17,908 bases of DNA from Oxalobacter formigenes (GTDB lineage Bacteria; Pseudomonadota; Gammaproteobacteria; Burkholderiales; Burkholderiaceae_D), in contig JAHYZB010000008.1 of assembly GCA_019424645.1 (NCBI GenBank), positions 1 through 17,908 on the forward strand, in the 5' to 3' direction. The notes beneath the pieces were generated by a model, which was not told the DNA's origin, searched no databases, and saw nothing but the letters and a program-made list of their open reading frames with translations. Below, piece after piece: positions 14,028 to 17,908 of this stretch. Numbering within the stretch: position 1 is the stretch's first letter; each line of letters opens with the position of its first letter. A program made the position numbers and the translations under genes.

Positions 14028-15281
14028 ATGGACAAATTAATCATTAACGGCGGCTATCGCCTCGAAGGCGAGATCGCGATCTCGGGCGCAAAAAACGCAG
14101 CCTTGCCCATCCTCTGTACCTGTCTGCTTACCTCTGACGATATCGAGCTGACCAATGTCCCTGAACTGAAAGACGTTCAGACCATGCTGAATCTTCTCGA
14201 ACAAATGGGCGTCAGAATCCGGAAAGAAGGCAACAAACTGATTCTGAATGGCAGTGCCGTCAATAATTTCTATGCGCCATACGAAATGGTCAAGACCATG
14301 AGGGCAGCCATTCTCGTTTTATGTCCGCTGGTTGCCCGCTTCGGCGAAGCCAAGGTTTCTCTCCCCGGCGGTTGCGCCATCGGCTCCCGGCCAGTTGAAC
14401 AGCACATCAAGGGTTTGCGCGCTCTGGGTGCGGAAGTGGAAATCGAGGGCGGTTATATTCTGGCGAAGGCCAAAAAACTGAAGGGTACCCGTATCGTCAC
14501 CGATATGATTACGGTCACCGGTACTGAAAATCTGCTGATGGCCGCGACATTGGCAGAAGGCGAAACCATCATCAAAAATGCCGCACGTGAACCCGAAGTG
14601 ACCGATCTGGCTCTTTTGCTGATCAAAATGGGCGCAAAAATCGAAGGTATCGGCACGGATCGTCTTGTCATTCATGGCGTTGACCGCTTGCATGGTGCAA
14701 AACACGACGTCATTCCGGATCGGATTGAAACCGGAACCTTCCTTTGCGCTGTTGCGGCAACAGGTGGCGATGTCACATTGACGAAAACGCGCGATAATAT
14801 ACTCGAATCCGCTTTGAACAAGATCCGTGAAATGGGTGCCGAGATTGCATCCGGTACGGACTGGATACATATTAAAATGAACCAGCGTCCCAAAGGCGTC
14901 AATTTCAGAACGACTGAATACCCTGGATTCCCGACGGATATGCAGGCCCAGTTTATGGCTGTAAACTGTCTGGCAGAGGATGCAAGCCATGTCATTGAAA
15001 CGATCTTCGAAAACCGTTTCATGCACGTTCAGGAATTGAACCGCCTTGGCGCGAGAATCAAGACGGAAGGCAATACCGCTTTCATCACCGGGGTGGGCAA
15101 GCTGATCGGAGCACCTGTCATGGCAACGGATTTAAGGGCATCTGCTTCACTTGTTATCGCCGGACTGGCAGCGCAGGGAGAAACGCACGTCAATCGTATC
15201 TATCATCTCGACCGTGGATACGATCAAATGGAAGTCAAGCTGACGGCTGTCGGCGCCAATATTAAAAGAGTCAAAGAATGA
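14028..15281 (+). CDS. murA: UDP-N-acetylglucosamine 1-carboxyvinyltransferase MurA
   Basis: MurA transfers enolpyruvate from PEP to UDP-GlcNAc in the cytoplasm, the first committed step of peptidoglycan synthesis and the target of fosfomycin. The 417-residue product matches the family (E. coli 419). The catalytic loop reads LPGGCAIGSRPVEQH with Cys116, the residue that fosfomycin alkylates, so the enzyme should be of the sensitive type. Lys22 in ISGAKNAALP and the GFPTDMQAQ segment with the catalytic aspartate are present. The two pseudo-symmetric alpha/beta halves show no gap. The ATG has only a weak AAGAA upstream. Its last four bases overlap the hisG start (ATGA, 15278-15281), tying cell-wall and histidine genes into one transcript. 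I see no separate strong promoter in the 79 bases before it. Confidence 0.97.
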   Translation: MDKLIINGGYRLEGEIAISGAKNAALPILCTCLLTSDDIELTNVPELKDVQTMLNLLEQMGVRIRKEGNKLILNGSAVNNFYAPYEMVKTMRAAILVLCPLVARFGEAKVSLPGGCAIGSRPVEQHIKGLRALGAEVEIEGGYILAKAKKLKGTRIVTDMITVTGTENLLMAATLAEGETIIKNAAREPEVTDLALLLIKMGAKIEGIGTDRLVIHGVDRLHGAKHDVIPDRIETGTFLCAVAATGGDVTLTKTRDNILESALNKIREMGAEIASGTDWIHIKMNQRPKGVNFRTTEYPGFPTDMQAQFMAVNCLAEDASHVIETIFENRFMHVQELNRLGARIKTEGNTAFITGVGKLIGAPVMATDLRASASLVIAGLAAQGETHVNRIYHLDRGYDQMEVKLTAVGANIKRVKE

Positions 15282-15967
15282 ACCAGGCCGAAGTGAAACC
15301 GCAGGAATTGATTCTTGCACTTTCAAAGGGAAGAATTTTCGAGGAAACCATGCCGCTTCTGAAAGAAGCCGGCATCACCGTTCTGGAAGATCCCGAAACG
15401 TCCAGAAAACTGATCCTGCCGACGAACAAACCACAGGTGCGCGTGATCATCGTCCGTGCAACCGATGTTCCGACTTACGTCCAGTACGGTGCGGCTGACT
15501 TCGGCGTTGCAGGCAAAGACGTTTTACAGGAAAACGGTAATACGGGCCTTTATCAGCCAATCGATTTGCAGATCGCAAAATGCCGTCTGTCAGTTGCGGT
15601 CAGAAACGGCTTCGATTATGAAAACGCCATCCGCCAGGGTATGCGTTTAAGAGTCGCCAGCAAATATGTTCAGGCCGCGAGAGAACACTTTGCCAAAAAA
15701 GGCATTCACGTCGACATCATCAAGCTCTACGGTTCCATGGAACTGGCTCCACTGGTAGGCTTGTCCGACGTTATCGTCGATCTGGTCAGCACGGGCAATA
15801 CCTTAAAGGCCAACAATCTGGTCGAAGTCGAGCAGATTCAGGAAATCACGTCCCGCCTGATCGTCAATCAGGCGTCCCTCAAATTGAAACGTCAGATGTT
15901 ACAGCCTATACTGGATGCATTCAAGGCTGCCTCAGCCGAACCTGACTCTAACCAACAAACCGCGTGA
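15278..15967 (+). CDS. hisG: ATP phosphoribosyltransferase catalytic subunit HisG, short form
   Basis: HisG condenses ATP with PRPP, the first and feedback-controlled step of histidine synthesis. The 229-residue product is the short form: it ends after the catalytic domains and lacks the C-terminal regulatory domain of long HisG proteins (about 299 residues in E. coli). Short HisG needs HisZ, a histidyl-tRNA-synthetase-like subunit, for activity and histidine feedback. No hisZ is visible here, so it should lie elsewhere in the genome. Conserved segments are LALSKGRIFEETMPLL (13-28) and the PRPP-binding loop DLVSTGNTLKANNL (168-181). The start overlaps the murA stop by four bases. hisD follows within about ten bases. 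Confidence 0.95.
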   Translation: MNQAEVKPQELILALSKGRIFEETMPLLKEAGITVLEDPETSRKLILPTNKPQVRVIIVRATDVPTYVQYGAADFGVAGKDVLQENGNTGLYQPIDLQIAKCRLSVAVRNGFDYENAIRQGMRLRVASKYVQAAREHFAKKGIHVDIIKLYGSMELAPLVGLSDVIVDLVSTGNTLKANNLVEVEQIQEITSRLIVNQASLKLKRQMLQPILDAFKAASAEPDSNQQTA

Positions 15968-15976
15968 GTGCACATC

Positions 15977-17293
15977 ATGACCGTTCAAATTCGGAAGTTA
16001 TCGACTGCTGAACCTGATTTCGTCAATCAGCTGTCCAGTATTTTGGCGTTTGAAGCCAAGGAAGACGAATCCATTAATACCGTTGTCGCCAACGTTTTGA
16101 ATGACGTGAAAGAAAATGGCGACAAGGCTGTTCTGGAATATACAAAACGCTTTGACCGGCTCGCGCTGGGTTCTGGTGCCGAACTGGAAATTTCCAGAGA
16201 AGAATGTAAAGCGGCGCTGGCCTCCCTCTCTCCGGAACGTCGCAATGCACTGGAAGTGGCTGCGGAAAGAGTCCGAATCTATCACGAACACCAGAAACAA
16301 TCCTGCGGCAGTGAAGGCTATTCTTTTACTGATGAAGACGGCACTTCTCTCGGACAAAAAGTTACGCCGCTGGACAGCGTCGGCATTTATGTCCCCGGCG
16401 GAAAAGCGGCTTATCCTTCATCTGTTCTCATGAATGCCATTCCGGCACAGGTTGCCGGTGTGAAAGAAATCGTCATGGTCGTTCCAACTCCTGATGGCGC
16501 CAAAAACGAACTCGTTCTGGCAGCAGCGGCCCTGTCCGGTGTCACCCGTGTTTTCACGATCGGTGGCGCTCAGGCTATCGGCGCACTGGCTTATGGAACC
16601 GAAACCGTTCCATCCGTCGACAAGATCGTCGGGCCCGGTAACGCTTACGTTGCCGCTGCCAAACGCCGTGTTTTCGGTACGGTCGGCATCGACATGATTG
16701 CCGGACCTTCCGAAATTCTGGTCATCTGCGATGGCAAAACGAATCCTGACTGGATAGCGATGGACCTGTTCTCACAGGCCGAGCACGATGAAATGGCACA
16801 ATCCATACTCATTTGTCCGGATGCCGCTTATCTGGATCAGGTCAATGAAAGCATCCAGAAGCTCTTGCCGAACATGATCCGCAAGGACATCATCACCACG
16901 TCGCTGTCCAAACGCGCTGCGATGGTGCATGTCAAAGATATGGAACAAGCCTGTGAAATCGCCAACAGCATCGCGCCGGAACATCTGGAAATCTCTGCTG
17001 AAGATCCACAGAAGTGGGAAAAGCTGATCCGTCATGCCGGCTCCATCTTCCTGGGACGTTTCACATCCGAAGCTCTTGGCGACTATTGTGCCGGACCGAA
17101 TCACGTCCTGCCGACTTCCCGTACGGCCCGTTTCTCGTCCCCGCTGGGCGTTTATGATTTCCAGAAACGTTCCAGCCTGATCTGTGTCAGTGAAAAAGGG
17201 GCGCAGACACTGGGCAAAATCGCTGTCGAGCTGGCAACCGGTGAAGGACTGGAAGCACATGCACGCAGTGCCGGATTCAGACTGAAAAATTAA
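15977..17293 (+). CDS. hisD: Histidinol dehydrogenase HisD
   Basis: HisD performs the last two steps of histidine synthesis, oxidising L-histidinol to L-histidine with two NAD+. The product has 438 residues from the ATG at 15977 (E. coli 434). The zinc ligands are Gln267 and His270 (SQAEHDE), Asp369 (GDYCAGPNH) and His428 (EGLEAHARSA). The catalytic pair is Glu335/His336 in APEHLE. The VGPGNAYVAAAKR segment (218-230) is also typical. I prefer this ATG because relatives begin with a short M...IRKL sequence; a GTG at 15968 directly after the hisG stop would add three residues. Neither start has a strong ribosome site, so coupling to hisG is likely. No internal break is seen. Confidence 0.95.
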   Translation: MTVQIRKLSTAEPDFVNQLSSILAFEAKEDESINTVVANVLNDVKENGDKAVLEYTKRFDRLALGSGAELEISREECKAALASLSPERRNALEVAAERVRIYHEHQKQSCGSEGYSFTDEDGTSLGQKVTPLDSVGIYVPGGKAAYPSSVLMNAIPAQVAGVKEIVMVVPTPDGAKNELVLAAAALSGVTRVFTIGGAQAIGALAYGTETVPSVDKIVGPGNAYVAAAKRRVFGTVGIDMIAGPSEILVICDGKTNPDWIAMDLFSQAEHDEMAQSILICPDAAYLDQVNESIQKLLPNMIRKDIITTSLSKRAAMVHVKDMEQACEIANSIAPEHLEISAEDPQKWEKLIRHAGSIFLGRFTSEALGDYCAGPNHVLPTSRTARFSSPLGVYDFQKRSSLICVSEKGAQTLGKIAVELATGEGLEAHARSAGFRLKN

Positions 17294-17313
17294 AACCCAT
17301 AAAGAAATTACAG

Positions 17314-17327
17314 AAAGCGAACGCTTT
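17314..17327 (+). repeat. Short stem-loop just before the hisC start codon
   Basis: AAAGCG (17314-17319), AA, and CGCTTT (17322-17327) form a perfect palindrome, which in RNA would fold as a 5-bp stem with the loop GAAC. It ends 4 bases before the hisC ATG and covers the place where a Shine-Dalgarno sequence would lie. It is the only notable element in the 38-base hisD-hisC gap. Confidence 0.4.
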
Positions 17328-17331
17328 AATT

Positions 17332-17908
17332 ATGTCTTTGATTGAAGAAATTATTCGTCCTGACGTCAGGGAGATGTCAGCCTATCCGGTACCGGATTCA
17401 ACCGGCTTTTTGAAACTCGATGCAATGGAAAATCCTTTCCCGTTGCCGGACGATCTGAAAGCAAAATTGGGTGATGTACTGGCTGAAGTGGCATTGAACC
17501 GCTATCCTGTTCCGTCCTATCGGAATCTCAAGGCCAAAATACGCCAACATATGGGTATCCCGAAAGGATATGACGTTGTGCTCGGCAATGGTTCAGACGA
17601 ACTGATTTCCATCATCGCGCTCGCGTGCGCGCGAAAAGACAAACCGGCGAAAATTCTGGCTCCAGTACCCAGTTTTGTCATGTATGCCTTGTCCGCCCAG
17701 TTCGCCGGAATGGAATTCGTTGGGGTTCCGCTGAAAGCCGATTTGACACTGGATCTGGACGCCATGCTTGCCGCCATCAGAAAAGAACGTCCGGCCGTCG
17801 TGTATCTTGCCAATCCGCACAATCCGACAGGCACCCTGTTTACGGATGGCGAAATCGTCAGCATCATCAGGGCAATGGAAAATATCGGTCTTGTCATCAG
17901 CGACGAAG
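17332..17908 (+). CDS. hisC: Histidinol-phosphate aminotransferase HisC, 3' end cut by the window edge
   Basis: HisC is a PLP enzyme that converts imidazole-acetol phosphate to histidinol phosphate using glutamate. The frame is open from the ATG at 17332 to the window end, giving 192 residues; complete enzymes have about 350-360. The visible part has the substrate-recognition start LKLDAMENPFPLP (27-39), NRYPVPSYRNLK (56-67), the PLP-phosphate loop LGNGSDELI (84-92), the class-I aminotransferase motif NPHNPTG (161-167) and the start of the PLP-binding DE motif (191-192) at the very edge. The lysine that binds PLP lies beyond the window. The N-terminal sequence resembles HisC of Burkholderiales. 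The gene lies 38 bases after hisD, with a small stem-loop in the gap and no clear Shine-Dalgarno sequence. Confidence 0.95.
   Translation, partial: MSLIEEIIRPDVREMSAYPVPDSTGFLKLDAMENPFPLPDDLKAKLGDVLAEVALNRYPVPSYRNLKAKIRQHMGIPKGYDVVLGNGSDELISIIALACARKDKPAKILAPVPSFVMYALSAQFAGMEFVGVPLKADLTLDLDAMLAAIRKERPAVVYLANPHNPTGTLFTDGEIVSIIRAMENIGLVISDE

Noticed and set aside
14319..15026. Long open frame (235 codons) on the minus strand inside murA
   Set aside because: It is antisense to a fully conserved murA, has no recognisable domain, and its codon pattern is the mirror of the plus-strand gene.
1..17908. CRISPR arrays, transposases, integrases, phage genes, tRNA or rRNA genes
   Set aside because: None seen: there are no regularly spaced direct repeats beyond the three in-frame mlaA units, no mobile-element proteins and no cloverleaf-like sequences.

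Overview
This window looks like an ordinary chromosomal segment of a betaproteobacterium of the order Burkholderiales, most likely an Oxalobacter-type member of the Oxalobacteraceae. That placement is inference. It rests on the gene order mlaFEDACB - two-gene ABC exporter - murA - hisG - hisD - hisC, the short form of HisG, a MlaA gene placed inside the mla operon, roughly balanced base composition, and a flavodoxin/ferredoxin fusion of a kind common in anaerobes. I see no tRNA, rRNA, CRISPR array, insertion sequence, prophage or plasmid function.

Left part (1-6413). The window opens inside rsmI (16S rRNA 2'-O-methyltransferase). A small redox gene follows, with an N-terminal flavodoxin-like domain and two 4Fe-4S motifs. 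It converges on a large minus-strand gene for a soluble FIST-GAF-GGDEF protein with an intact GGDEF motif and inhibitory site. The convergent junction holds several inverted repeats, two of which interlock and exclude each other. Upstream of the signalling gene, also on the minus strand, is kup, a potassium/proton symporter with a TTG start. A 225-base divergent region carrying a perfect 9-bp inverted repeat separates kup from ettA.

Right part (6414-17908). Everything here is on the plus strand: ettA (ribosome-associated ABC-F ATPase), then the whole outer-membrane lipid asymmetry system mlaF-mlaE-mlaD-mlaA-mlaC-mlaB, an ABC-2 exporter pair resembling YadG/YadH, murA (first committed step of peptidoglycan synthesis), and hisG, hisD and the first part of hisC. 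Overlapping or nearly touching genes (mlaF/mlaE, ATPase/permease, murA/hisG) point to long polycistronic transcripts. A possible internal promoter precedes mlaD and a weak possible terminator follows mlaB. MlaF, E, D and B form the inner-membrane complex, MlaC is the periplasmic carrier and MlaA the outer-membrane lipoprotein, so envelope lipid maintenance, envelope export and peptidoglycan precursor synthesis sit next to histidine biosynthesis.

Nothing here is clearly a new biological system. The best points for a second look are the FIST-GAF-GGDEF sensor, the absence of the small BolA-family (ibaG) gene usually found before murA, a three-unit repeat tail on MlaA, operator-like inverted repeats at kup and mlaD, the interlocking repeats at the 3' end of the GGDEF gene, and the weak or missing Shine-Dalgarno sequences of many genes in the plus-strand cluster.
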